Positions 16,712 to 26,428 of a stretch of DNA of 59,595 bases are shown in pieces; position 1 is the first letter of the stretch, and every line of letters starts with the position of its first letter. Under the pieces are notes generated by a model that was given only the letters and a program-made list of their open reading frames with translations, was not told the origin of the DNA and did no database searches. Source of the DNA: Gemmatimonadota bacterium (GTDB lineage: Bacteria; Gemmatimonadota; Gemmatimonadetes; Gemmatimonadales; GWC2-71-9); contig QHTT01000070.1 of the NCBI GenBank assembly GCA_003220935.1, positions 1 to 59,595 on the forward strand, read 5' to 3'. A program made the position numbers and the translations under genes.

Positions 16712-16747
16712 ATCCGGCAACGCCTGATCCGGCAACCGGCAACGCCT
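16712..16747 (-). repeat. Heptad array, right boundary of the four-helix-bundle gene
   Basis: The words ATCCGGC, AACGCCT, ATCCGGC, AACCGGC and AACGCCT follow one another with one extra base. The array contains CCGGCAACGCC twice (16714-16724, 16736-16746), the exact inverse of 16238-16248. The last unit runs into the guaA stop codon. Confidence 0.8.
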
Positions 16748-18299
16748 ATTCCCATTCGATCGTAGCGGGCGGCTTCGAGCTTACATCATACACCACCCGA
16801 TTCACGCCGCGCACCTCGTTGATGATCCGACTGCTCATCTTGGCCAGCACGTCCGGAGGGAAAGCGTACCAATCCGCCGTCATGCCGTCCCGGCTCGTGA
16901 CCGCCCGCAGCGCCACCACGTGATCGTAGGTGCGCCCGTCTCCCATCACCCCCACCGACCTGATCGGCAATAGCACCGCAAACGCCTGCCAGATCTGGTC
17001 GTACAGCCCCGCGGCGCGGATCTCCTCGACGTACGTCGCGTCCACCCGCCGCAGCAGGTCGAGCCGCTCCTCCGTCACCAGTCCGAGCACACGGATCGCG
17101 AGCCCCGGCCCCGGGAACGGATGCCGGCCCACGATCTCCTCGGGGAGCCCGAGCTCGCGCCCGACCTGCCGTACCTCGTCCTTGAACAGCTCGCGTAGCG
17201 GCTCGATGAGCTTCCAGGGGAGGTCGGGCCGCAGCCCGCCCACGTTGTGGTGCGTCTTGATGGTCACCGACGGCCCGCCGCGCGGGGACGCGGACTCGAT
17301 CACGTCGGGATAGAGCGTCCCCTGCACCAGGAACCCGACGTCGCCCGGCACGTGCCGCGCAGCGTCCTCGAAGACATCGATGAACGTGTGACCGATGCGG
17401 CGCCGCTTCTCCTCGGGGTCCTCGACGCCGCGCAGCTCCCCGAGGAAGCGCGCCCCCGCCTCGACCACGCGCAGGTCGAGGCCGAGGTGCGCCCGGAACG
17501 TCCGCTCGACCTGCTCCCGCTCGTTCAGCCGCAACAAGCCGTGGTCCACAAAGATGCACGTGAGGCGGTCGCCCATGGCCCGGTGTACCAGCGCCGCCGC
17601 CACCGCCGAATCCACGCCGCCGGAAAGCCCGCAGATCGCTCGCTGGGCGGGGCCCACGAGCTCGCGGATGCGCCGCACCTCCTGCTCGATGAAGTGGCCC
17701 GGCGTCCAATCGGGCGTGCAGCCACAGATTTCGAACAGGAAGTTATGGAGGATCTCACTGCCGCGCGGCGTGTGGGCCACTTCCGGATGGAACAGCACGC
17801 CGTAGACGGGCTGGGACTCGTGCTGCATCGCCGCCACCGGGGCGTTCGCGCTGGAGGCCGTCACGCGGAAGTGCGGCGGCGGCGCGTCGATCCTGTCGCC
17901 GTGACTCGCCCATACGGTGATGCAGCTGTGTGGCTCGAAGCCGGCGAACAGACCGGTCGCTTCGCGGATTGTGACCTCGGCACGACCGTACTCCCGCTCC
18001 CGCGACGGCCTCACCTTCCCGCCCGCCAGCTGCGCCACCAGCTGCATCCCGTAGCAGATGCCCAACACCGGGACGCCGAGGTTGAGGAGCGTCGGGTCCG
18101 CCGTGGGAGCGCCGGGATCGAACACCGAGCTCGGCCCGCCCGACAAAACGATCCCCTTTGCGTCGAACTTCCTGACGAACGCGAGGTCGGTGCCGCGGGC
18201 AGCCGGGTGGATCTCGCAGTAGACGTGGGCCTCCCGCACGCGGCGCGCGATCAGCTGCGTGAACTGCGAGCCGTAGTCGAGGATCAGGATCCGGTTCAC
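16746..18299 (-). CDS. guaA: GMP synthase (glutamine-hydrolysing)
   Basis: GuaA converts XMP to GMP. The N-terminal class I amidotransferase domain begins [20 protein letters not shown] and has the nucleophile motif [12 protein letters not shown] with the His/Glu pair in FHPEV. The ATP-pyrophosphatase domain has the PP-loop [11 protein letters not shown]. The dimerisation domain ends with KPPATIEWE, the family's near-universal C-terminus. GTG at 18299 gives 517 aa, the normal length; the same frame is open far upstream but that part is antisense-like. The start overlaps the lysA stop by 4 nt (GTGA). Confidence 0.96.
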   Translation of the reverse strand: MNRILILDYGSQFTQLIARRVREAHVYCEIHPAARGTDLAFVRKFDAKGIVLSGGPSSVFDPGAPTADPTLLNLGVPVLGICYGMQLVAQLAGGKVRPSREREYGRAEVTIREATGLFAGFEPHSCITVWASHGDRIDAPPPHFRVTASSANAPVAAMQHESQPVYGVLFHPEVAHTPRGSEILHNFLFEICGCTPDWTPGHFIEQEVRRIRELVGPAQRAICGLSGGVDSAVAAALVHRAMGDRLTCIFVDHGLLRLNEREQVERTFRAHLGLDLRVVEAGARFLGELRGVEDPEEKRRRIGHTFIDVFEDAARHVPGDVGFLVQGTLYPDVIESASPRGGPSVTIKTHHNVGGLRPDLPWKLIEPLRELFKDEVRQVGRELGLPEEIVGRHPFPGPGLAIRVLGLVTEERLDLLRRVDATYVEEIRAAGLYDQIWQAFAVLLPIRSVGVMGDGRTYDHVVALRAVTSRDGMTADWYAFPPDVLAKMSSRIINEVRGVNRVVYDVSSKPPATIEWE

Positions 18300-19639
18300 G
18301 CGCCGCCGCTCCCTCCTCCCCCCCCCTGGTACCAGGTGGTGGGCTCGATCACCTCGCCGCGCAACAGGTCGTCGAGCGTCTCGCGCTGGCGCGCCACGTA
18401 GTAGCGGTCGCCCTCGACCAGGATCTCGGGCGGCCGCGGTCGCTGGTTGTACGTCGAGCTCATCACGAAGCCGTAGGCGCCGGTGCCGAGCACCGCGAGG
18501 TACTCCCCGGGCTCCACCGCCGGCAGCTTGCGGTCGAGCGCGAGGAAATCCCCCGACTCGCAGATGGGTCCGACGATGTTCACCAGCTCCTCCGGCCGAC
18601 CGCCGTCCTGGAGCGGAACGATCTCGTGGTGCGCGTTGTAATGGCTGGGCCGGACGAAGTCCGTCATTCCGGCGTCCACCACCACGAACTCTTTGCCGCC
18701 CGCGTGCTTGCGGTACAGCACCTTGGTGAGCAGCACCCCCGCGTTCGCCACGAGGTAGCGCCCCGGCTCGCACAGCAGCGCGAGCCCTGCCTGTTGGATG
18801 GGCGGTGCCACCGCGTCGGCAAACGCCCGCGCCGTGGGCGCCTTCTCGTTGTGATAGCGCACGCCGAGCCCACCGCCCACGTCGAGCGCCTCGATGGTAG
18901 CGATGCCGGACGCGCGCAACGCAGCCACGAGCTCGAGCAGCTTCACCGTGCCGCGGTGGTACGGCTCCACGTCCGTGATCTGGGAGCCCAAGTGCATGGC
19001 GAGACCGCGCAGCGCGAACAGCGGCTCCGCCGCGATGCGCTGCGCGACGGCTACGACCTCGTCGTACGGGACGCCGAACTTGGCGGTCTTCTCGCCGGTC
19101 TTGGTGTAGGGGTGCGTCTCGGTGGCGACATCGGGATTCACCCGAATGCCGACCCGCGCCAGCTTCTTGATCCTTCGAGCGACCGCGATCAGCGCGTCGA
19201 GCTCCGCCGGCGATTCTACGTTGAGAAAGCCGACGCCCGCGCGGATCGCTTCCTCGAGCTCGGGCGCCGTCTTCCCGACGCCCGAGAACACGATCGAGTC
19301 GGCGTCGAACCCCGCCGCCAGCGCGCGTCGCAGCTCGCCCACTGAGACGATGTCCGCGCCCGCCCCCAGGCTCTTGAGCACCTTGAGGACGCCGATGTTG
19401 CCGTTCGCCTTCACCGAATAGCAGATACGGTGCGGCACGTCCTTTAACGCGTCGTGCAGCGCGTGGTACTGCGCCCGGATCAGGTTGGCGCTGTACACGT
19501 ACGCTGGGGTGCCGACGCGCTGCGCGATGCCGCGCAGCAGCGCTGGGTCGAAGCCTAGTACGCCTGCGCCCACGGTACCAAAGATTGAGGTGGCAATCCG
19601 CGCAAAATAGCGGCGTGCCTGGCGGAACTGAACTCCCAT
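18296..19639 (-). CDS. lysA: Diaminopimelate decarboxylase
   Basis: LysA is a PLP enzyme that makes L-lysine from meso-diaminopimelate. The PLP lysine lies in [38 protein letters not shown] and CESGDFLA are family signatures, and the C-terminal barrel has [12 protein letters not shown]. The length is 447 aa with an N-terminal extension of about 25 residues relative to many homologues, so a start further in is possible. It is coupled to guaA by a 4-nt overlap. The ATG is only 16 bp from the divergent methyltransferase start. The C-terminus is Gly-rich. Confidence 0.94.
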   Translation of the reverse strand: MGVQFRQARRYFARIATSIFGTVGAGVLGFDPALLRGIAQRVGTPAYVYSANLIRAQYHALHDALKDVPHRICYSVKANGNIGVLKVLKSLGAGADIVSVGELRRALAAGFDADSIVFSGVGKTAPELEEAIRAGVGFLNVESPAELDALIAVARRIKKLARVGIRVNPDVATETHPYTKTGEKTAKFGVPYDEVVAVAQRIAAEPLFALRGLAMHLGSQITDVEPYHRGTVKLLELVAALRASGIATIEALDVGGGLGVRYHNEKAPTARAFADAVAPPIQQAGLALLCEPGRYLVANAGVLLTKVLYRKHAGGKEFVVVDAGMTDFVRPSHYNAHHEIVPLQDGGRPEELVNIVGPICESGDFLALDRKLPAVEPGEYLAVLGTGAYGFVMSSTYNQRPRPPEILVEGDRYYVARQRETLDDLLRGEVIEPTTWYQGGGGGSGGA

Positions 19640-19655
19640 ACTCCATAGTTCCCTG

Positions 19656-20480
19656 ATGGCCTATGACGCCGCGGCGATCGCCGCGTACTTCGATGCCCTC
19701 GGCCTCAGCGAATGGGAGCGCTTCGACCGCACCCTGGGGGATCGTGTATCCCTGGCGATGCACACAGCGCTCCTCGAGCGCTACGTCCGACCCCGGCACC
19801 GGATTCTTGAGGTCGGAGCCGGCCCGGGCCGTTTCACCGAACTGCTCCACGGCCTCGGGTCTCGTGTGGTCGTCGCCGATCTCTCGGCGAGGCAGCTCGA
19901 GTTGAATCGGGAGGCTGCGCGAGGACGAGGCTTTGCCTCCAGTGTCGAGGCCTGGCACCAGTTGGATATCTGCGACCTTGGGCCTTTCGACGCGACGAGC
20001 TTCGACGGCGTCGTGGCCTTCGGCGGACCCTTCAGCTATGTGTTCGAGCGTCGCGACACCGCGCTGGCGGAGTGCGTCCGCGTGCTTCGACCGGGCGGCT
20101 ACCTCCTGCTGAGTGTCATGTCATTGTGGGGGACGCTGCATCGCCACCGCGCGGCCGTCCGCGACATGCCCCGCGCCGCCATCCGCACGATCATCGCCAC
20201 GGGGGACTTGACCGCCGAGACGGATCCGACGTCCAAGCACTACTGTCACATGTACCGCGCGACGGAGCTCCGGACGTTCCTGAAGAAGGAGGGCCTCACT
20301 GTGGAGCACCTCTCAGCCTCGAGCGCGCTCACGACGGGCGTCGAAAACGAGTTCATCACGGCCCCGGAGCAGTGGGAGGCGTTACTCGAGTATGAGGCCG
20401 TCGCGTGTGTCGAGCCCGGGTATCTCGATGCCGGGACGCACCTGCTGGCTGCGGTGCGGCGGGATTCTCTGGCGGCCTAA
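19656..20480 (+). CDS. Class I SAM-dependent methyltransferase
   Basis: This 274-aa protein has a Rossmann-fold SAM site: motif [11 protein letters not shown] at residues 51-60, the acidic end of strand 2 in VVVADLS, motif IV near [15 protein letters not shown] and a post-[17 protein letters not shown]. The substrate cannot be told. It resembles small-molecule methyltransferases of the Methyltransf_11/25 type. There are no partner genes on this strand. With only 16 bp to the divergent lysA, its promoter probably lies inside lysA, or the mRNA is nearly leaderless. Confidence 0.85.
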   Translation: MAYDAAAIAAYFDALGLSEWERFDRTLGDRVSLAMHTALLERYVRPRHRILEVGAGPGRFTELLHGLGSRVVVADLSARQLELNREAARGRGFASSVEAWHQLDICDLGPFDATSFDGVVAFGGPFSYVFERRDTALAECVRVLRPGGYLLLSVMSLWGTLHRHRAAVRDMPRAAIRTIIATGDLTAETDPTSKHYCHMYRATELRTFLKKEGLTVEHLSASSALTTGVENEFITAPEQWEALLEYEAVACVEPGYLDAGTHLLAAVRRDSLAA

Positions 20481-20509
20481 CCCAACCGGAGATTGCGCAA
20501 CCGCGCCGA

Positions 20510-20728
20510 CTAGCGCTCTACAAATCTGAACCCGCCTGATGGCCGCGTGCGACGGTCCGCTCTTGCGCGCCGCTGGCTGCCAGATCTGCGATCCGCGCCG
20601 CTACGACGCTCGACCTGAACCGCGATCGCGTTACGCCGCCGGTCTCGGGTTATGCGTCGGCCGAAGTTCCGCCGCCGGTCCCCACCGCGTTGCGGAGGCA
20701 CCTGCCGTGGCGTAGTCTCGCTGCTCAT
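20510..20728 (-). CDS. Small Arg-rich protein, unknown
   Basis: The frame gives 72 aa from ATG 20728 (MSSETTPRQVPPQRGGDRRR). It is dominated by RR/DRR repeats such as VERRSGADRRSGSQRRARAD. Such DRR repeats occur at the N-termini of PilZ and response-regulator proteins, where they act as linkers, but no domain follows here. The codons look biased as in real genes, but arginine-rich frames arise by chance at this GC content. The start region contains a short GCGAGACTAC duplication. It could be a remnant of a longer signalling gene. Confidence 0.35.
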   Translation of the reverse strand: MSSETTPRQVPPQRGGDRRRNFGRRITRDRRRNAIAVQVERRSGADRRSGSQRRARADRRTRPSGGFRFVER

Positions 20729-20963
20729 GTTGTAGTCTCGCTCGCCATGCAAATGTTTCCCACCAGGCGGGGCAAGGGCGTGGCCCGCCCGGCACTTGTT
20801 TCGCTGCTGGCCCTGCATCCCCGGGGCCACGTCAGCGCCCCGGGCGGTCAAGCTATGGCCTTGCTGGAAACAGAGATGCCTTTCGACCCAACCTTCAGGT
20901 CAGTAACGTGCTCAAGGGGTGTTGCGGCACGTTGAACCAGTGAGGTGGCGCTAGCGTCGCTCT

Positions 20964-21359
20964 TCAGTCCTCAGTTGGGGCGGGACGGAGGGCGTCGCCA
21001 TCCTGGGGCGTAACCAGGGCGTCGGCCGGCTCGACGCCAAACATTTGATGACATCGTATGCACCACAGCTGCGCGGGCCAGCCCCGCAGCGGCACCCGGT
21101 CAGCGCAACTCGGGCAGACGGCATATGGAGCGAACGATGCTCGTGCGACGACTGTCCACTGGCTGGGGCGGGTTTTCGTGAGTTCGAGGCAGTGGTGTGG
21201 CTGGATCACTGCGCGGTCGCGCACCACCACGACCGTTTCCTCCGGACCGGCGCTGAGCACGGGATACCACGCGCCACGGCGAAGCGGGCATTTTACATCA
21301 ACCACCAAGCGGGCCCACCGTTCTACTGGAGGAGATCCCCGGCCTAGCCCTGCACCCAC
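20964..21359 (-). CDS. Small zinc-ribbon-like protein, unknown
   Basis: A 131-aa frame with two CxxC pairs, VCPSCADRVPLRGW and LWCIRCHQMFGVE, spaced as a zinc ribbon at about residues 81-109. A strand-rich region (EETVVVVRDRAVIQPHHCLEL) precedes it. A GTG at 21305 (VVDVKCPLRRGAWYP) is a plausible alternative start, since the first 17 residues look non-coding. There is no recognisable family. It lies in a 1-kb stretch between the methyltransferase and proS that carries only small, unassigned genes. Confidence 0.55.
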   Translation of the reverse strand: MGAGLGRGSPPVERWARLVVDVKCPLRRGAWYPVLSAGPEETVVVVRDRAVIQPHHCLELTKTRPSQWTVVARASFAPYAVCPSCADRVPLRGWPAQLWCIRCHQMFGVEPADALVTPQDGDALRPAPTED

Positions 21360-21499
21360 GGGACGCCTCGGCCCAACCTAGGGAAACTGCACGTTCTGCA
21401 CAGTCCATATTACGGACTCGTCCCCCTGCTTGGCAAGCAAGGTCACACTCCGGCGGTCTGTCGTTGAGTGGACACTCGTCCAATACAGCGTTGCGGAGC

Positions 21500-22993
21500 C
21501 TAGTACGCCTGCGCCCACACCGCCTCGGCGACACTCGGCTTGCCGCACCACATGCACAGCTTCGGCGTCTCCGGGGAACGGAACTCGGGATCGGGAAGGA
21601 CGCGCACCGTGGCTGCGGTCGCCTGCTTGATCTCAGCCTCGCAGTCGGGCGAGCCGCAGAACCCGCCGTAGGCGAACCCCCCGGGCTGTTTCATGAACTC
21701 GATGAACTGCGGCTTCGTGACGCCGCGGATCGAGTGTGCTTCGCGGCGGTCCTTTGCGGCCTTGAACAGGCTCGCCTGAATTTCGTCGAGCGCGAGGGCC
21801 GCCGACCGAGCCAGCCAGTCGAGGGGTGCCGGCGCCTTGCCACCGGTGCGCCGCGCGGTCATCACCTGTCCCGCTGCCACGTCGCGCGGCCCGATCTCGA
21901 GCCGCAGCGGAACGCCTTTCGCTTCCCACTCGAAGTACTTGGCGCCGGGCTTCATGTTCTCACGCAGATCGAGCTCGACCCGGATGCCGGCCTGGGCCAG
22001 CTCCGCCTTCACCTGACCCCCGACCCCGGACACCCGACCCCGTTCTTCTTCCGATTTCCAGATCGGCACGATCGCGACCTGCACCGGCGCCAGCCTGGGT
22101 GGGCAGACGAGGCCGTTGTCGTCGGAGTGGGTCATCACCAGCCCCCCGATCATCCGGGTCGACACCCCCCACGATGTGTTCCACGCGTATTCGAGGCCGC
22201 CGGCGGTGGTCTGATACTGCAGGTTGAACGCTTTGGCGAAGTTCTGCCCCAGATTGTGCGACGTCCCCGCCTGGAGCGACTTGTTGTCCTGCATCAGCGC
22301 TTCGAGGGCGTACGTCCGTAGCGCGCCGGCGAACTTCTCGCTCTCGGTCTTGCGACCGGTGATCACCGGCATGGCCATCCAGTCTTCCTGGAACTTGCGA
22401 TACACCCCGAGCATCTGGCGCGCCTCCGCCTCCGCCTCGGCCTCGGTGGCGTGCGCCGTGTGTCCTTCCTGCCACAAGAACTCCGTGGTCCGCAGAAACA
22501 GCCGGGTGCGAAACTCCCAGCGCACGATGTTACACCACTGGTTGATGAGTAGCGGCAGGTCGCGGTAGCTCTGGATCCACTTCGCGAACATCGCGTAGAT
22601 GATCGTCTCCGAGGTGGGCCGCACGACCAGGGGCTCCTCGAGCTTGGACTCGGGGTCCACTTCGATCGCGGCCGCACCTTCCCTCCCGGTCGCGCGCAAC
22701 CGCGTGTGGGTGACGAGCGCGACTTCCTTGGCGAACCCCTCGACGTGCTCGGCCTCCTTCGCGAGAAAGCTCTGCGGGATGAACAACGGGAAATAGGCGT
22801 TCTGGTGGCCGGTCGCCTTGAACATGGCGTCCAAAGCGCCCTGCATCAGCTCCCACACGCGGTAGCCGTGCGGCCGGATCACCATACAGCCGCGCACCGG
22901 CGAGTAATCCGCCAGCTCGGCCTGCATGATGACGTCGTTGTACCACTCGCTGAAGTCCTTGGCGCGGGGAGTGATCTTCTGGGCTTGGGCCAT
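21500..22993 (-). CDS. proS: Prolyl-tRNA synthetase, archaeal/eukaryotic-like (type 3)
   Basis: ProRS charges tRNA-Pro. At 497 aa it lacks the editing insertion of the E. coli type and has the C-terminal zinc-binding extension of the archaeal-like type (CGSPDCEAEIK ... LCMWCGKP). Class II motifs include VIRPHGYRVWELMQ, VRPTSETIIY, FLRTTEFLWQEGH and, for motif 3, GGLVMTHSDDNGLV. A four-unit heptad array (22015-22042) encodes GRVSGVGGQ in the loop before the anticodon-binding domain. The ATG shares one base with the hisS stop (TAATG), so the two synthetases are co-translated. Confidence 0.95.
   Translation of the reverse strand: MAQAQKITPRAKDFSEWYNDVIMQAELADYSPVRGCMVIRPHGYRVWELMQGALDAMFKATGHQNAYFPLFIPQSFLAKEAEHVEGFAKEVALVTHTRLRATGREGAAAIEVDPESKLEEPLVVRPTSETIIYAMFAKWIQSYRDLPLLINQWCNIVRWEFRTRLFLRTTEFLWQEGHTAHATEAEAEAEARQMLGVYRKFQEDWMAMPVITGRKTESEKFAGALRTYALEALMQDNKSLQAGTSHNLGQNFAKAFNLQYQTTAGGLEYAWNTSWGVSTRMIGGLVMTHSDDNGLVCPPRLAPVQVAIVPIWKSEEERGRVSGVGGQVKAELAQAGIRVELDLRENMKPGAKYFEWEAKGVPLRLEIGPRDVAAGQVMTARRTGGKAPAPLDWLARSAALALDEIQASLFKAAKDRREAHSIRGVTKPQFIEFMKQPGGFAYGGFCGSPDCEAEIKQATAATVRVLPDPEFRSPETPKLCMWCGKPSVAEAVWAQAY
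22015..22042 (+). repeat. Heptanucleotide array inside proS
   Basis: Four 7-nt units on the plus strand, GACCCCC, GACCCCG, GACACCC and GACCCCG, lie within a variable loop of proS. The unit length and copy number match the arrays at 3077-3104 and 57876-57903, but the unit sequence differs. Confidence 0.85.
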
Positions 22994-24279
22994 TACTGGA
23001 AGACACCCTTCCGGACTTTCGTCAACGCCACTTTGCGTTGTTTCCCCGTTTTCAAGTCCCGCACCACGGCGACCTTCGCCTTGCGCTCGTCCGGTCCGAT
23101 GATCACGGCACGGGAGGCCCCGCGCGCCGCCGCCAGCTCCAGCTGCTTGCGGATCGGCTGATTTCGGAGCGCGTACTCGACCGCGATCCCACGGTCCCGC
23201 AGCCCCGCAGCCAGCTGCAGCACGGGCGCAACGTCCTCGCCGCCCACCGCCACCAAAAAGGCGTCGAGTTGCCCCGACGCCTCGACTCGTTTCCGCTGCT
23301 CCGCCAGCAGCTCGCCCAGCACGACGTCTCCCATACCGAACCCGACGCAGGGGAGATCCACACCGGCGATCTCCCTGATCAGGTTGTCGTAGCGACCGCC
23401 CCCGCAGATCGCCCGCAGCTCTTTCCCCCTGTCGAACAGCTCGAAGACGATGCCCGTGTAGTAAGCGAGGCCGCGGACGATCGTGAGATCTACGGCTACG
23501 AACTCGCTGAGCCCCATCGTGCCGAGCGCTGCGATCACAGTCCGGAGCGACTCTCCCGCTTCGTCGCCGCCCTTCACCTTAGCGAGCGCTGCGCTCACGG
23601 TCTCGATGCTTCGGAGCTTCGCTACCTCGAACACAATGGTCGCTTCCCGCTGCCCGATTCCCACTTTCGACAGGATCTCCGCGAGCGCTTCTCCCGGCAC
23701 CCGCTCGCTCTTGTCGATCACCTCGAACGCGGTCGGCAGCTGGGCCTCCGTAAGGCCGCTGCCGAGCAGCAGGGTCCTCAGTACCCGCCTGTCGGAAACC
23801 CTGGCCTGGACATCCGTCGGCCCGAACCCGAAGGCGCGCATGATGTCGATCGTCGCGGCGATCAGCTCGGCGTCGGCGAGCGGGCCCGCCTCCCCGATGA
23901 TGTCCATGTTGAGCTGGAAGTGCTCCCGCAGGCGCCCTCGTTGCTGCCGCTCGTAGCGGAACAGCTGCGGGATCGAGAACCAGCGGATCGGCTTCTTCAA
24001 GGCCTGGGCACGTGCTCCCACCATGCGCGCCAGCGTCGGCGTCATCTCAGGGCGCAGCGCGACCTTCCGGCCCCCCTTGTCCTCGAAGGCGTACAGCTGT
24101 TGCACGATCTCCTCGCCACTCTTCTCCGTGTACAACTCCAGCGGCTCAAGCGGTGGCCCGTCGTACTCCTGGAAGCCGTAGCGGCGCGCCACCTCGCGCC
24201 AGGTGGCGAAGATCGAGTTCCGAAAAGCGAGTTCTTCAGGGTATGAGTCGCGGAAGCCTGGGAGGGCTTGTCCTTGCAT
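22993..24279 (-). CDS. hisS: Histidyl-tRNA synthetase
   Basis: HisRS charges tRNA-His. The 428-aa class II synthetase starts MQGQALPGFRDSYPEE. It has motif 1 around YGFQEYDGPPLEPLELY, motif 2 FRYERQQRGRLREHFQ, the histidine loops GLAYYTGIVFE and CGGGRYDNLI, and a C-terminal anticodon domain (residues about 330-428). ATG 24279 lies 9 nt after the folC stop. The gene sits in a long minus-strand run: accD, folC, hisS, proS. Confidence 0.95.
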   Translation of the reverse strand: MQGQALPGFRDSYPEELAFRNSIFATWREVARRYGFQEYDGPPLEPLELYTEKSGEEIVQQLYAFEDKGGRKVALRPEMTPTLARMVGARAQALKKPIRWFSIPQLFRYERQQRGRLREHFQLNMDIIGEAGPLADAELIAATIDIMRAFGFGPTDVQARVSDRRVLRTLLLGSGLTEAQLPTAFEVIDKSERVPGEALAEILSKVGIGQREATIVFEVAKLRSIETVSAALAKVKGGDEAGESLRTVIAALGTMGLSEFVAVDLTIVRGLAYYTGIVFELFDRGKELRAICGGGRYDNLIREIAGVDLPCVGFGMGDVVLGELLAEQRKRVEASGQLDAFLVAVGGEDVAPVLQLAAGLRDRGIAVEYALRNQPIRKQLELAAARGASRAVIIGPDERKAKVAVVRDLKTGKQRKVALTKVRKGVFQ

Positions 24280-24288
24280 CGCAACAAT

Positions 24289-25530
24289 TTAGGCGACCGG
24301 CGCAAAACCGGGCAAGCGGGCGAGCGCGTCGCCAACGGTATGAAACGAGCCGGTGACGATCACGGTCTCCGCGCCTTGTTGCACCAGCTCGAGGGCGCGC
24401 TCGAAGTCCGGCTCGAAGGCGAACCGTATCGGCCGCTCCAGCCCCTCCAATTGGATCACCAGCGCGAGCTCCTCCTCGAGGCGGCGCAGATTCCAGCGCC
24501 GCTGCTTGGGTGCCGTGGGGGGCACGGTGAACACGAACCCATCTGCCACTACCGCCAGCTCCCGAATCATGCCCAGGTAGTCCTTGTCCCCGAGCACGCC
24601 GAGCAAGACGTGAATCGGCGCGGGCGGGCCGACGTCTTGGAGCGTGTGCTTCAGGACGGTGGCCCCGTCGGGGTTGTGCGCCACGTCGAAGATCCACTTG
24701 CCGCGCACGTCGAACCGCCCCGGGATGTAGGCCTGGCTGAAGCTCTCCGGCCACTCCTCGCCCACCGGTCCGAAGGGAGCCGGGAGCGCATTCAGCGCCG
24801 CGAGCGCTACCCAGGCGTTGGTGTGCTGGTGCCGGCCCAGCAAGCCGAGCGGGCGTGTGGGCGGGGGGGGCCGGTCGGTGTCGACCAGGATGACGGGACT
24901 TCCTCCGCGCCGATCCGCCTCGGCCACCAGCACCCGGCGGACGTCCGGATCGCGCTCGCCCGTCACGAACGGGATGTTGGGCTTCGCGATGCCGGCCTTC
25001 TCCCGCGCGATGGATGCGAGATCGGTGCCCAGGTAGTCGGTGTGCTCGCGGGCGATCTTCGTGACTACAGTGACGAGCGGGGTGATGACATTGGTGCTAT
25101 CGAGCCGCCCGCCCAAGCCGACCTCGATCACCGCGATGTCCACTCCCCGCGCCGCGATGTCGGCGAAGGCGATCGCGGTCGTCGCCTCGAAGAAGCTCGC
25201 GTCCAACCGCTCGATGTGGGGCCGGAGGACGTTGGCCCACTCGGCGAACGCCTCCTCGCTGATCGGAAGGCCGTCCACCACGACGCGCTCCCGCACCGAG
25301 ACCAGGTGGGGCGACGTGTAGAGGCCCACGCGGAAGCCCCGTGCGTGTAGCTCCGCCGCGGCGAAGGCGCAGGTCGAGCCTTTGCCGTTGGTGCCGGCGA
25401 CATGAACCGATGGAAAGTGCCGCTCGGGATGCCCGAGCACGTCCAGGAGCCCCTCGGTCGGCCCGAGGCTCCACTTGATGCGGCTCCCTTGTCGCGCGAA
25501 GAGAAAGCGGCAGGCGTCCTCGAAGGACAA
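24289..25530 (-). CDS. folC: Folylpolyglutamate synthase / dihydrofolate synthase
   Basis: FolC adds glutamate to folates (and to dihydropteroate in bifunctional forms). The 413-aa Mur-ligase-like protein has the P-loop VAGTNGKGST, GLYTSPHLVSVRER, the omega-type EVGLGGRLDSTN and IFDVAHNPDGA in the C-terminal domain. A carbamylated-lysine site is expected near AREKAGIAKPN. The start is TTG at 25530, 5 nt after the accD stop. An 8-base G-run in the middle (about 24862) is a place to check for indels, although the frame is intact. Confidence 0.93.
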   Translation of the reverse strand: MSFEDACRFLFARQGSRIKWSLGPTEGLLDVLGHPERHFPSVHVAGTNGKGSTCAFAAAELHARGFRVGLYTSPHLVSVRERVVVDGLPISEEAFAEWANVLRPHIERLDASFFEATTAIAFADIAARGVDIAVIEVGLGGRLDSTNVITPLVTVVTKIAREHTDYLGTDLASIAREKAGIAKPNIPFVTGERDPDVRRVLVAEADRRGGSPVILVDTDRPPPPTRPLGLLGRHQHTNAWVALAALNALPAPFGPVGEEWPESFSQAYIPGRFDVRGKWIFDVAHNPDGATVLKHTLQDVGPPAPIHVLLGVLGDKDYLGMIRELAVVADGFVFTVPPTAPKQRRWNLRRLEEELALVIQLEGLERPIRFAFEPDFERALELVQQGAETVIVTGSFHTVGDALARLPGFAPVA

Positions 25531-25535
25531 CCGGC

Positions 25536-26402
25536 TCAGTCGGCCGCCTCCGCCGGGCGCCGGCCACCCATGTGCCGGAGCAGCTGGGCCGTGGTGTCGC
25601 GGAGCTCACTGCGCGGCACGACCGCGTCCACCATCCCGTGCTCGAGCAGGAACTCGGCGGTCTGGAATCCTGGCGGCAGGTCCTGCCCGATGGTCTGCTT
25701 GATCACGCGCGGACCCGCGAACCCGATCACTGCCCCCGGCTCGGCCAGGATGACGTCGCCCTGCATTGCATACGACGCGGACACGCCGCCGGTGGTCGGA
25801 TTCGTGAGGATCGAGACGAAGGGGATCCGGGCGGAGCGGAGCCGGGCGATTTCGACCGACGTCTTGGCCATCTGCATCAGGGAGAGGACACCCTCCTGCA
25901 TCCGGGCGCCCCCCGACGCCGAGACGATGATCAGGGGGAGGCGCTTCTCGGTGGAGCGCCGGGTCAGCCGGGCGATCTTCTCGCCCACCACCGATCCCAT
26001 CGAGCCTCCCATGAAGTTGAAGTCCATGATGGCGAGGTCGATCGGCATGCCGTCGAGCCGCGCGTACCCCGACCGAAGCGCCTCAAGCGGGCCGGCCTTC
26101 TTGGCGGCCACCTGGAGGCGCTCCTTGTAGCTCTCGAACTTGAGGGGATCGGTGGATTTGAGACCGGGGTCCAGTTCGTGCCAGGAGCCCTCGTCGACCA
26201 GGAGGTCAATGTATTCCTGGGCGCTGATGCGGCGGTGATGCCCGCAGTTGGGGCAGACATTGAGCGCGCGAATGAACCGGTCTTTGATGTCAATGTGACC
26301 GCACTCGTCGCATTTCTCCCAGGCGTCAGCCGGAATCTCCAGCTTGACCCGTTCCGACGTGCGCGGCTTGCGCTCTTTTTTGAACCAGGCCATTCGCGCC
26401 AT
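25536..26402 (-). CDS. accD: Acetyl-CoA carboxylase carboxyltransferase subunit beta
   Basis: AccD, with AccA, transfers CO2 from carboxybiotin to acetyl-CoA for fatty acid synthesis. The zinc ribbon CDECGHIDIKD...NVCPNCGHH is near the N-terminus. The crotonase-like core has DFNFMGGSMGSVVGEKI, SASGGARMQEG and NPTTGGVSASYA. The length is 288 aa, as expected. Met at 26402 or 26393 (MAWFKKERKPR) may be the start; the second is closer to the family. accA is not in the window. A dyad separates it from rodA upstream. Confidence 0.95.
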   Translation of the reverse strand: MARMAWFKKERKPRTSERVKLEIPADAWEKCDECGHIDIKDRFIRALNVCPNCGHHRRISAQEYIDLLVDEGSWHELDPGLKSTDPLKFESYKERLQVAAKKAGPLEALRSGYARLDGMPIDLAIMDFNFMGGSMGSVVGEKIARLTRRSTEKRLPLIIVSASGGARMQEGVLSLMQMAKTSVEIARLRSARIPFVSILTNPTTGGVSASYAMQGDVILAEPGAVIGFAGPRVIKQTIGQDLPPGFQTAEFLLEHGMVDAVVPRSELRDTTAQLLRHMGGRRPAEAAD

Positions 26403-26428
26403 AGGGGGGCTCTAGAAGGCGACAAATC

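Noticed and set aside
18300..19958. Upstream continuation of the guaA reading frame to over 1000 codons
   Set aside because: This part runs through lysA in another frame, is Arg/Gly-rich and matches nothing; guaA starts at GTG 18299 with its family N-terminus.
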